Source: a virus
IMG/VR virus record: IMGVR_UViG_3300036791_001396
Location: 1 to 35,755 of that record
Reading direction: 5' to 3' (one strand)
Length of the DNA: 35,755 bases
Under the pieces are notes generated by a model. That model worked only from the letters and a program-made list of their open reading frames with translations, did not search any database and had not been told where the DNA came from. How positions within the stretch are numbered: the first letter of the stretch is position 1; each line of letters begins with the position of its first letter. The translations under genes were made by a program, and so were the position numbers. Positions 29,907 to 35,755 of the stretch are shown here, one piece after another.

Positions 29907-31345
29907 CAGGCTGCTCTTTCGTTGGTGGGGGTGGTGGTGGTGGTGTTGGTGGCTGCGTTGGCTGGCGGAGGTGGCGCTGGGATGGGCGTGGGCGCTGGCT
30001 GCGGCTGTGGCTGTGGGTTTTCATCAGGATCAGCTAACGTTTCTAACAATACGCTCTGAGCAGGCGCAATCAAATCATCACCCTCACCCGGCTCACGCTC
30101 ATATCCTATTTCAATCGCCGCTTCATTGGGTTTAATAATCGCATTTTTAACGCCCATGACGAGGCGCTCCATCTGCGCGCTTGCGCCCTCCTGAAGCACG
30201 TCAATCTGCGACACGTCAAATCCAAAAAACTCTACGTTCAGATCTAGATCCAGCCAGCGGTTGGTTTCATCCTTCACTATCGTTAATTGCGGCAATACCG
30301 TGTCCTGATACAACGCTTTCCTGGCCTGCTGCCAGTTCGAGTAGGTACTGGCCGCGGTATCACCAACCAATATGCTCGGCACGCCAAGAGCCGCGGCCAC
30401 ATCCCGCTTATCAGCTAATCTGGTGTCGAGCAATTGCGCATCAGCCGAGGTCTGCGACATCTCAACCCACTTCCAGCCGCCCCCCACCACCATGAACCCA
30501 CCCGCGTTGTTCGGCCCCATGTACTGCTGCTGAATCTTCGCTTTAATCGCGTCTACCTGCTCCTGCGTCAGATCCGCATCATCCGGCCCGATAAACGCGC
30601 CGGATAGTCTTACCCCGTTCTTTAACGATGCCTGCTGATACGCCCTCGCCTCCGTCCCCGCCTCGAGCGAATACCGACAAGCCTGCAACGGCGATTGCCC
30701 ATACCAGTCATTAATCGGATTAAACAATCTCCCATGACAGATCACCGTCGGATCACTGAAAACGATAATCCTCCCATTCACCACGTACTGATACGCGCCC
30801 ACCGGATTCCCGTCCTTCGATGAGGCTAAGGCAACACGCCGTGTGATGGGTGCCTGGGTCGAGGGCGATCCACTATCCGATGCACTTCCTCCCGCAGGCA
30901 CCACCCGCATCCGATCAGGCCGATGACTGTATATTTCGAGCGGTAAACCCTGGCCGCGAACCGGATTCCCATTCGGCCCCAGCTTCCAGACCCCCTCCAG
31001 ATAAAAATTTCCGCTGATATTCATAAAACCCAGCGTCTCTTCCACCAACTGCGTCCAACTCTGCCGCGGGTTCGGGCGCTTAATAAGCTGGGAAATCCTG
31101 GCATTATCCGATACCACCTCGTTCCCGTTCCCATCCATCGTCATCGGATACCACGCCACGTTTTTCGCAGCCGTAATAATCTGCTGTATGCACGCATACC
31201 CATCCGAACTCTTCTGATACCCATCCTCCGCCAAACGGTAATAATCCAACGGCGTCCACTGCGGCACCCCCCAGCCCGTCTGAATAATCGCCTGCGTTAC
31301 CGCGGACTCTTTTTTCTCGAAGAATTTGCGTAGAAAATCGAACAT
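29906..31345 (-). CDS. Portal protein, HK97 family
   Basis: A 479-residue protein starting MFDFLRKFFEKKESAVTQAI. Typical portal elements: SRISQLIKRPN-like helix, TLGFMNISGNFYLEGVWKLG, YGQSPLQACRYSLEAGTEAR and DKRDVAAALGVPSILVGDTA followed by SNWQQARKALYQDTVLPQL. The C-terminus is Pro/Gln/Thr-rich (QPQPQPAPTPIPAP). It forms the dodecameric DNA entry ring. It starts 7 bp downstream of the terminase stop. Confidence 0.92.
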   Translation of the reverse strand: MFDFLRKFFEKKESAVTQAIIQTGWGVPQWTPLDYYRLAEDGYQKSSDGYACIQQIITAAKNVAWYPMTMDGNGNEVVSDNARISQLIKRPNPRQSWTQLVEETLGFMNISGNFYLEGVWKLGPNGNPVRGQGLPLEIYSHRPDRMRVVPAGGSASDSGSPSTQAPITRRVALASSKDGNPVGAYQYVVNGRIIVFSDPTVICHGRLFNPINDWYGQSPLQACRYSLEAGTEARAYQQASLKNGVRLSGAFIGPDDADLTQEQVDAIKAKIQQQYMGPNNAGGFMVVGGGWKWVEMSQTSADAQLLDTRLADKRDVAAALGVPSILVGDTAASTYSNWQQARKALYQDTVLPQLTIVKDETNRWLDLDLNVEFFGFDVSQIDVLQEGASAQMERLVMGVKNAIIKPNEAAIEIGYEREPGEGDDLIAPAQSVLLETLADPDENPQPQPQPAPTPIPAPPPPANAATNTTTTTPTNERAA

Positions 31346-31351
31346 AGGGAT

Positions 31352-32653
31352 TTATGCCACGCTCACAATAAACGGCTTCCTAACCTTAATCGCCAACTCC
31401 GTCAACGCATATACCAACGCATCTACACGGTTCGGACTACGCGTAGAAATATCCGGTACCCAGCCCGTCATCTCTTCTTCAAGAGCAGCCAAATTTCCAA
31501 TGTGCTCCACTTTTCCCTGTTCGTATAAAGATACTACTGGTTCAGCCCTCAGCGTTTTCCCTCTCGCCGCATGAATGGGTATGAGACGTATGTGATGGTC
31601 CAGGGATTTGAGCGCCAGCTTCAGCGTCTCCGATACCATCGCCCCTCCCTGGTTCACCTCATATACCATCGCATCCGCCTCGAGCTCAATGGCGAGTTTC
31701 ACTGCTTGCCGACTCCACGCCAACGGCGACCCGTTCAACGTCCGGTCTTGCAGCACGTGTATCTGGTGCGTAGGGGTTATCCCCGCTGCCACAATTCCAC
31801 ACGCATCCCCACTCCCAGATGCGCTGATGGAGGGATCAACCCCAACCACAATACGCCGATACTGCGGCGATTCGCTTGGGTACAGGCGATGTATCATCCC
31901 CCAATCCCATAACGCCCCCTCCACATCCTCCAATACCTCTGCATCTATCTCCTGCCGCCCTATCCTGGTCCCCTCATACTGGCTTCGAAGTTCGGTGAGA
32001 AATTCTTGGGCGAGATTGGATTCGTTATCGTAGGTGCGACCAGACGTCACATGTACCCCAGGCCGCTTCAATAACTCAATAAATAACGGTATCGGCTTCG
32101 GCGTCGTCGTGATTATGGTGCGAGGAGAACCGAGCCTGAGCCCAAATCGAAGCTGCCGCCACGTCTCCTCTACATACCCCCACGCACATAACTCATCACA
32201 CCACGCACAATCATGCTGCGGTCCACGTAAACGCTCCGGCTTCTCCGATGAATATAAATGTGCAGTAGCACCATTCCAAAACGTCAGCTTCCTCTTCGAC
32301 GGCTCGTATATCGGACTGCGGTTCGGAGGGAATACATTCATTAACCCACTCTCCCCCTCCACCATCACGTCCCTCGCATCCGAACTGGTCGGCGCTACCA
32401 GCGCTATCTGACGCGCCCGAGATGCCTCAACTTCGGAACGTATCCACTCCGCCCCCGTCCGCGTCTTCCCAAATCCCCTCCCCGCCTTCACCACCCATAT
32501 CGACCACGGCAACAACGGAGCAAGCTGGTTCGGCCTCGCATTAAATTCCCAATCCTTCTGCAAACTTTCCAGTTCCGCCGTCGTGAATTGTGATAAAAGT
32601 TGCGAGGCCTCCGGTAACGACCTGAGACGCTCTATATGCGATTGCGATTTCAC
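31352..32653 (-). CDS. terL: Terminase large subunit (TerL)
   Basis: A 433-residue packaging motor. Walker A KAGRGFGKTRTG, Walker B CAWCDEL, and a coupling motif near ITTTPKP are in the ATPase half. The nuclease half has VVGVDPSISASGSGD, VYEVNQGG and a final acidic site near SPNRVDALVYALTE. It cuts concatemeric DNA and pumps it into the prohead. The start overlaps the TerS stop by ATGA. Its type (cos or headful) cannot be assigned from sequence alone, though the circularly closed contig fits headful packaging. Confidence 0.93.
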   Translation of the reverse strand: MKSQSHIERLRSLPEASQLLSQFTTAELESLQKDWEFNARPNQLAPLLPWSIWVVKAGRGFGKTRTGAEWIRSEVEASRARQIALVAPTSSDARDVMVEGESGLMNVFPPNRSPIYEPSKRKLTFWNGATAHLYSSEKPERLRGPQHDCAWCDELCAWGYVEETWRQLRFGLRLGSPRTIITTTPKPIPLFIELLKRPGVHVTSGRTYDNESNLAQEFLTELRSQYEGTRIGRQEIDAEVLEDVEGALWDWGMIHRLYPSESPQYRRIVVGVDPSISASGSGDACGIVAAGITPTHQIHVLQDRTLNGSPLAWSRQAVKLAIELEADAMVYEVNQGGAMVSETLKLALKSLDHHIRLIPIHAARGKTLRAEPVVSLYEQGKVEHIGNLAALEEEMTGWVPDISTRSPNRVDALVYALTELAIKVRKPFIVSVA

Positions 32654-33060
32654 TGCACTACCTTCCCTACCATCAGCGCTATCAGCCTCTCCCGTACCAC
32701 CTCCACATTCACACTCACATCTATCTGCGTCGGCGTCTCATTCCTCCACCCAAACTTCCTCCGCCCATATGCCTCATAAGCACGAATACTCGAGGCATAC
32801 TCCCCCGTCCGGTTCGCCTTCCTCGCCAGTACCAGCAGCTCACTAAGCAACTCCAATTCCGTCGGCTCTTCCGCGGGAGCAACGGTGTGGGGCTCCTCCA
32901 ATAACGCCACGATCCGCTTCGTCCTCATCATCGCCCGCTGTACCGTCGGATGTATCGACGTCTCCGCCTGTATCCGCACCGGATCGTTTCCCAATCGCCG
33001 ATACGCCGCTATGAACTTTCGCTCACTCTCAGGCGATACCCCACCAGGCCCATCTCGCAT
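32650..33060 (-). CDS. terS: Terminase small subunit (TerS)
   Basis: A 136-residue protein starting MRDGPGGVSPESERKFIAAY. The N-terminal helices with FIAAYRRLGNDPVRIQAETS and PTVQRAMMR look like the terminase small subunit helix-turn-helix. A central coiled-coil-like helix (LELLSELLVLARKANRTG) could form the oligomer. It lies directly before TerL with an ATGA overlap. It would recognise the packaging site, perhaps in the adjacent non-coding region. Confidence 0.8.
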   Translation of the reverse strand: MRDGPGGVSPESERKFIAAYRRLGNDPVRIQAETSIHPTVQRAMMRTKRIVALLEEPHTVAPAEEPTELELLSELLVLARKANRTGEYASSIRAYEAYGRRKFGWRNETPTQIDVSVNVEVVRERLIALMVGKVVQ

Positions 33061-33091
33061 ATCCTATGAGAATAATTCATATCCCTCTGCG

Positions 33092-33110
33092 TCATACTAC
33101 AGTAGTTTAT
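33092..33110 (-). promoter_or_regulatory. Operator-like element upstream of the terminase operon
   Basis: On the minus strand TAAACTACTGTAGTATG matches, with one change, the promoter region of the early gene at 5727. It contains the palindrome CTACAGTAG (33097-33105 on the plus strand). TATGAC lies where a -10 box would be, but there is no good -35, so an activator may be needed. It is the best candidate for the late promoter. Confidence 0.5.
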
Positions 33111-33188
33111 TGAATTTTTTTAGAAAATTTTATGATTTGAAGGATGGACCCTCTTCAAAAATTTTATGGAAATTTGAAGGGATGACCT

Positions 33189-33213
33189 CGAAACTTCGCA
33201 AAGCGAAGTTTCG
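33189..33213 (+). terminator. Perfect 11-bp hairpin with AAA loop
   Basis: CGAAACTTCGC, AAA, GCGAAGTTTCG, followed on the plus strand by ATTTTAAAAA. It is very stable and could end plus-strand transcription, but no gene on that strand lies before it, so it may be a structural element of the putative origin. Confidence 0.4.
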
Positions 33214-33296
33214 ATTTTAAAAACAGCGGCCCTAGGCGCTGGGCGCGAAGCGCCCGCGGCCAGCCGCGTTGCATATCGCGCGCGCGATTCGTTTAA

Positions 33297-33322
33297 GGAC
33301 GGCGCGCCGCGGCGCGCCGTCC
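33297..33322. repeat. 26-bp perfect palindrome
   Basis: GGACGGCGCGCCG followed immediately by its reverse complement, with no loop. It is embedded in a GC-rich stretch unlike the AT-rich flanks. It can extrude as a cruciform and could be a protein-binding site for origin or packaging functions. Confidence 0.7.
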
Positions 33323-33509
33323 TGTCAGGCGCAAAGATTTGTTGCGCGCGTTGAACTCGTTGTCGCGGCAACGCGATCGCGAGCGACTGATAACAGAGAC
33401 TACCCACTACCTCGGTTTGCAGGAACCATGGGTGTGGCTGCGGGCGCAGGGCGTCGAGCCGCGGGCGCACCTGAGCCATTAAAAAAGATAAAAAAAGTTT
33501 AGAAACTGC

Positions 33510-33538
33510 TTTACAACAACTGCTGTTTCAGTTATGCT
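33510..33538 (+). promoter_or_regulatory. Promoter of the 33562 gene
   Basis: TTTACA (33510-33515), 17 bp, TATGCT (33533-33538), then TTTCAGGAGAGAG. Preceded by AGTTTAGAAACTGC, the same upstream block as at other members of the promoter family. Confidence 0.75.
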
Positions 33539-33561
33539 TGTTTCAGGAGAGAGAAACAGAC

Positions 33562-33726
33562 ATGAGCAACCAGACAACATTCAGCGCGTTCAACGACGAA
33601 CTCGAATACGGTTATTGCGTGGCCGAGGTTTACTTCGACGAGCGCGAGCGCGAGCGCGAGCGCGAGCGCGAGTTGATGAACGTTGACGAACTTATGAACG
33701 TTGACATGGAGGAAAGTTTCGACTAG
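33562..33726 (+). CDS. Small acidic protein with (ER) repeat
   Basis: A 54-residue protein starting MSNQTTFSAFNDELEYGYCV. The ATG follows AGGAGAGAGAAAC. Residues 27-37 are a run of alternating Glu and Arg encoded by a 6-bp microsatellite (GAGCGC), followed by a duplicated MNVDELMNVD. Both repeats can gain or lose units by slippage in multiples of six bases without breaking the frame. A charged single alpha-helix is likely. Function unknown. Confidence 0.7.
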   Translation: MSNQTTFSAFNDELEYGYCVAEVYFDERERERERERELMNVDELMNVDMEESFD

Positions 33727-33746
33727 TTGATCAACGCCTGATCTAT

Positions 33747-33989
33747 ATGAACCAACCCAAAGCAGCAATAGAAATGATCGTGGCAGTTTCGGAATGCATA
33801 CGTGAATTGCATGAAATACCTAATGGCCACTTATACGCCCAGTTAGTCGGAAAGGTGTCACTCGTGGAATACGAATCACTAATTCGAATATTAATTAACG
33901 CCAAGTTGGTAAAGCAGGATCGATCGCACATGCTGCGCTGGATAGGGCCGAACCTGGAGACACCCACTAGCGCCGAAAAGAAAATATAA
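33747..33989 (+). CDS. Small helical protein, perhaps winged-helix-like
   Basis: An 80-residue protein starting MNQPKAAIEMIVAVSECIRE. Helices around 8-23 and 30-56 (LYAQLVGKVSLVEYESLIRI) and a final strand-turn (LVKQDRSHMLRWIG) resemble a small winged-helix fold, but no family match is clear. There is no Shine-Dalgarno before the ATG and no promoter of its own, so it should be read from the 33510 promoter. Confidence 0.6.
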   Translation: MNQPKAAIEMIVAVSECIRELHEIPNGHLYAQLVGKVSLVEYESLIRILINAKLVKQDRSHMLRWIGPNLETPTSAEKKI

Positions 33990-34007
33990 AAAAAGTTTAG
34001 AAATCGC

Positions 34008-34036
34008 TTTACATGCTGGTAGGTTTTTAGTAAGAT
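34008..34036 (+). promoter_or_regulatory. Promoter of the 34054 gene
   Basis: TTTACA (34008-34013), 17 bp, TAAGAT (34031-34036), then TTTCAGGAGAGAG. The upstream block AGTTTAGAAATCGC matches the other members. Confidence 0.75.
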
Positions 34037-34053
34037 AGTTTCAGGAGAGAGAA

Positions 34054-34275
34054 ATGCACACACACCGACCAGTTTGGACTAAGTGGGAAAAACAAGGTTG
34101 GATTTACTGCGCTGCACCGTATCGGTTGGCACGCAAGGATAACCAGCCGGGACAGGTTGACGTTTGCGCCTGCGATGCGATCCGGAGATCGAACGGTGAG
34201 TGGGAGGAAAGCGAGATCGCCCAGGATGGTCGCGATCCGGTTTATCTCTGCGGCAAATGGCATATAAACCTGTAA
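34054..34275 (+). CDS. Small cysteine/tryptophan-rich protein, unknown function
   Basis: A 73-residue protein starting MHTHRPVWTKWEKQGWIYCA. AGGAGAGAGAAA directly precedes the ATG. Cysteines at CAA, VCACDA and LCGKWH are spread out, with His nearby, so a metal site is possible. The strong early-type promoter and small size fit a host-takeover or anti-defence protein; that is only a guess. Confidence 0.7.
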   Translation: MHTHRPVWTKWEKQGWIYCAAPYRLARKDNQPGQVDVCACDAIRRSNGEWEESEIAQDGRDPVYLCGKWHINL

Positions 34276-34302
34276 AGCTGAAAATAATATCTTAGAAATC
34301 GC

Positions 34303-34331
34303 TTTACATCAGAAGCGGTTCTGTGTAAGAT
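34303..34331 (+). promoter_or_regulatory. Promoter of the 34352 gene
   Basis: TTTACA (34303-34308), 17 bp, TAAGAT (34326-34331), then TTTCAGGAGAG. Preceded by CTTAGAAATCGC. Confidence 0.75.
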
Positions 34332-34351
34332 AGTTTCAGGAGAGAAAAAAC

Positions 34352-34780
34352 ATGACACTAATTCAGATTCAAGACAAACAGGTGGCCGCGGAACTGAAAG
34401 CCTATGCTAAGCATGGCAAATCTTCGCCTGTGACGCGAACGGTGATCTTCGCTGCACGAACGCGCGCACGAAAAGCCATCATCGCCCTTGGATTCAGCTA
34501 CGAGCAGGCCTGTGATGCCGTCGCCGATGCCGCCGACATGGTGTCACTGAAGAGATCCGCAGAGGGCGCGAAAGGCGTGGTAACAGAAGTTAGACGGCTG
34601 AATATAGACGAGGCGCTGACTGCGGCGGCACCGGATCTACTGAGCGCGCTACGGCGTATTTTGACTGCAGGAAACCGCGGGGATATGAGCTGGAAGGAGA
34701 ACCGGGACGAGTTCGACGCTGCGATTACGGCCGGGTGGAACGCAATTGCGAAAGCGGAGGGCCGAGAGGGCGCGAAATAA
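34352..34780 (+). CDS. Helical early protein, unknown function
   Basis: A 142-residue protein starting MTLIQIQDKQVAAELKAYAK. AGGAGAGAAAAA lies 7-8 nt before the ATG. It is alanine- and arginine-rich and mostly helical, with a basic segment (IFAARTRARKAIIALG) that could bind nucleic acid, and a C-terminal DEFDAAITAGWNAIAKAEG. No domain is recognised. It has its own promoter. Confidence 0.7.
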   Translation: MTLIQIQDKQVAAELKAYAKHGKSSPVTRTVIFAARTRARKAIIALGFSYEQACDAVADAADMVSLKRSAEGAKGVVTEVRRLNIDEALTAAAPDLLSALRRILTAGNRGDMSWKENRDEFDAAITAGWNAIAKAEGREGAK

Positions 34781-34869
34781 TCGCCTCCACGATGTTCCAA
34801 AATCGACCTGCCACAGAGCCCATTAGCGTAAAGCTGAAAATAATATTTTAAAAAAAGTGTAGAAATAGC

Positions 34870-34898
34870 TTTACATCAAATGCGGGTTTGTGTAGGAT
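34870..34898 (+). promoter_or_regulatory. Promoter giving a leaderless message for the 34906 gene
   Basis: TTTACA (34870-34875), 17 bp, TAGGAT (34893-34898). The ATG is 8 nt after the -10 box, so the transcript should begin at the start codon, as at 4766 and 6986. Preceded by AGTGTAGAAATAGC. Confidence 0.7.
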
Positions 34899-34905
34899 GG
34901 TTTTC

Positions 34906-35157
34906 ATGACCAAAACAGACAGTTTCAAAGTCCAGATCGAGTACCCCAGGAACGGGAAGCGAGCCCAGGAATTGCTTTATACCGGAACGAGCAAAAATGC
35001 TGCTGAAGCGGCACTAAACGCAACCATCCGGCTGGCGAAATACGGCGTCCTGACGGACTGTACAATTTCGCTTTTCGAGGGTCTCAAAATCACCGAGGAG
35101 TTCCTTTGCGGCTACAAATCGGCCAAACTCACCAAATGGGCTGGTATGTGCTTGTAA
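34906..35157 (+). CDS. Small alpha/beta protein from a leaderless transcript
   Basis: An 83-residue protein starting MTKTDSFKVQIEYPRNGKRA. The promoter places the 5' end at the ATG; the codons upstream in frame lie inside the promoter. A beta-strand (SFKVQIEYP), a helix (NAAEAALNATIRLAKYG) and a further strand (DCTISLFEG) suggest a small ferredoxin-like fold. No family is recognised. It is the last gene of the rightward cluster, followed by a bidirectional terminator. Confidence 0.7.
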   Translation: MTKTDSFKVQIEYPRNGKRAQELLYTGTSKNAAEAALNATIRLAKYGVLTDCTISLFEGLKITEEFLCGYKSAKLTKWAGMCL

Positions 35158-35181
35158 AACAACCACATAGCGCAAAAAAAC

Positions 35182-35224
35182 AGCGGATGGCATGCAAAAT
35201 GCATACCACCCGCTTTGCTTTTTG
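35182..35224. terminator. Bidirectional intrinsic terminator
   Basis: AGCGG...CCGCT with internal TGG/CCA and ATGC/GCAT pairing, flanked by TTTGCTTTTT on the plus strand and by seven Ts on the minus strand. It separates the rightward 34906 gene from the leftward proline-rich gene and serves both convergent operons. Confidence 0.85.
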
Positions 35225-35229
35225 GCCCC

Positions 35230-35314
35230 AGAAACGCGCCAGGATCGATTGCGCCCGGTTTTGAGCCATCTACCTACCTCCGGACGCCCTCCGAGCGATC
35301 CTAGCGCGGTTTCT
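35230..35314. repeat. Long imperfect inverted repeat beside the proline-rich gene stop
   Basis: Arms 35230-35247 (AGAAACGCGCCAGGATCG) and 35296-35314 (CGATCCTAGCGCGGTTTCT) pair over about 17 bp with one mismatch and one bulge, around a 48-nt loop. It lies between the bidirectional terminator and the stop of the proline-rich gene. It may be part of a structured 3' UTR, or a protein-binding site. Confidence 0.65.
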
Positions 35315-35320
35315 GAGCGA

Positions 35321-35755
35321 TTACGGCTTAGCTGGCGGCTGTGCCCCCGGCATCGGAACCCAAACCCACAGCCAGCCGTTCAATTCGGCGAAATACGTCA
35401 GCGCCCAGAACCCCGTCGAGCTCGCCTCGGCAGGCGGAAGGTTGATCGGGTGCGTTGGCGTGCCAGTCACGCCACCGGGAGGCGTGCCTGGAGGCGTAGG
35501 CCATACCGTTGGCGGGGGATCAGGCGGCAGGACGATGGGATGCGCCGGGTGACCCGGCGACGGCCAGATACCTGGCAGTTCAGCCGGAGGCAGCACGATC
35601 GGATGCTCAGGACCACCCCCAGGGGCGATGGGATGGGCTGGATACCCTGGCGATGGCCAAATACCGGGGGGCGGTCCGCCCGGTGCGATGGGGTGAGCCG
35701 GATAACCGGGACTCGGCCAAATTCCCGGAGGCGGTCCGCCCGGTGCGATGGGGTG
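35321..35755 (-). CDS. Proline-rich repeat protein, C-terminal part (crosses the contig join)
   Basis: This is the C-terminal part of the gene that starts at 211. Position 35755 corresponds to 127, the first base of codon 29, so the frame is kept through the join. Further, less regular repeats follow (HPIVLPPAELPGIWPSPGHP, then HPIVLPPDPPPTVWPTPPG). The protein ends with a non-repetitive segment of about 30 residues (FWALTYFAELNGWLWVWVPM) that looks like a small strand-rich domain. The extended proline-rich part would be stiff, and the C-terminal module may bind a partner. The role is unknown; lysis, virion decoration and host-surface binding are all open. Confidence 0.85.
   Translation of the reverse strand, partial: HPIAPGGPPPGIWPSPGYPAHPIAPGGPPPGIWPSPGYPAHPIAPGGGPEHPIVLPPAELPGIWPSPGHPAHPIVLPPDPPPTVWPTPPGTPPGGVTGTPTHPINLPPAEASSTGFWALTYFAELNGWLWVWVPMPGAQPPAKP

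Larger units (their letters stand above)
33061..33509. other. Non-coding, palindrome-rich region: candidate origin / packaging site
   Basis: No gene lies between terS and the plus-strand genes. The left part is AT-rich and holds a direct repeat of about 28 bp (33129-33153 and 33163-33188, sharing AAAATTTTATG, TTTGAAGG and ATG-ACC). Then come GC-rich palindromes: an 11-bp stem at 33189-33213, GGGCGC-GAA-GCGCCC (33241-33255), ATCGCGCGCGCGAT (33275-33288), a 26-bp perfect palindrome (33297-33322) and CGCGATCGCG (33372-33381). An AT-rich stretch with repeats beside dyads, next to terminase, suggests a replication origin or packaging initiation site. Confidence 0.5.

Overview
This window is a nearly complete genome of a tailed dsDNA bacteriophage with siphovirus-type architecture. 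The first 127 bases are repeated exactly as the last 127 (1-127 = 35629-35755), and a proline-rich gene reads in frame through the join. The contig is therefore best read as a circularly permuted or circularised genome of about 35,628 bp. The host is probably a GC-moderate, Gram-negative soil-type bacterium. I lean to Acidobacteriota because of GGAGAGA-type ribosome binding sites, signal peptides ending in LLAQ, and a small secreted protein of a type I associate with that phylum. That is inference from memory, not proof.

Layout. (1) Minus strand, 4703 down to 310 and on through the contig join to 35321: an SF2 helicase, a small protein, a TOPRIM primase fused to a VapE-like helicase, a small helical protein and a proline-rich 20-residue-repeat protein. 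(2) Plus strand, 4766-12825: an early operon of many small, tightly overlapping genes (ATGA junctions) leading into a recombination module. That module holds a Sak4-like RecA-fold ATPase, an SSB-like protein with an acidic tip, a protein with the C-terminal IS110-type transposase domain, and a VRR-NUC nuclease, followed by small membrane proteins. (3) Minus strand, 33060 down to 12791: packaging and virion genes in classical order. These are TerS, TerL, portal, protease, HK97 capsid, head-tail connectors, tail terminator, major tail protein, frameshifted tail chaperones, tape measure and tail hub. Two cargo blocks interrupt them: a secreted beta-helix tailspike-like gene after the capsid gene, and a modification island (Dam-like methylase, three glycosyltransferases, a SAM methyltransferase and two tiny genes) before the major tail gene. 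(4) Plus strand, 33562-35157: four small genes with their own look-alike promoters (three of them) and one gene without one, closed by a bidirectional terminator.

The most unusual element is an array at 10462-11298: 46 copies of a 10-bp core at an 18-bp pitch, alternating strictly between two core types (GAGCGAGCCA and GAGAGCACCA or GAGAGAACCA), separated by about 8-nt unique spacers. It sits in the middle of the recombination module, directly upstream of the IS110-type gene, whose ribosome binding site is the last degenerate unit. A degenerate A-B pair also forms the leader of the preceding small gene. The spacing is asymmetric: B-to-A is always exactly 18 bp, while A-to-B varies from 17 to 19. 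I know of no described system with this form.

Other points: a recurring plus-strand promoter (TTTACA, 17 bp, TATGCT/TAAGAT) that starts transcription at or just before the Shine-Dalgarno; an operator-like CTACNGTAG element shared by one early promoter and the region upstream of the terminase operon; and a palindrome-rich 500-bp non-coding region between terminase and the plus-strand genes that is a candidate origin or packaging site. I see no integrase, CI-like repressor, endolysin, tRNA or CRISPR array.
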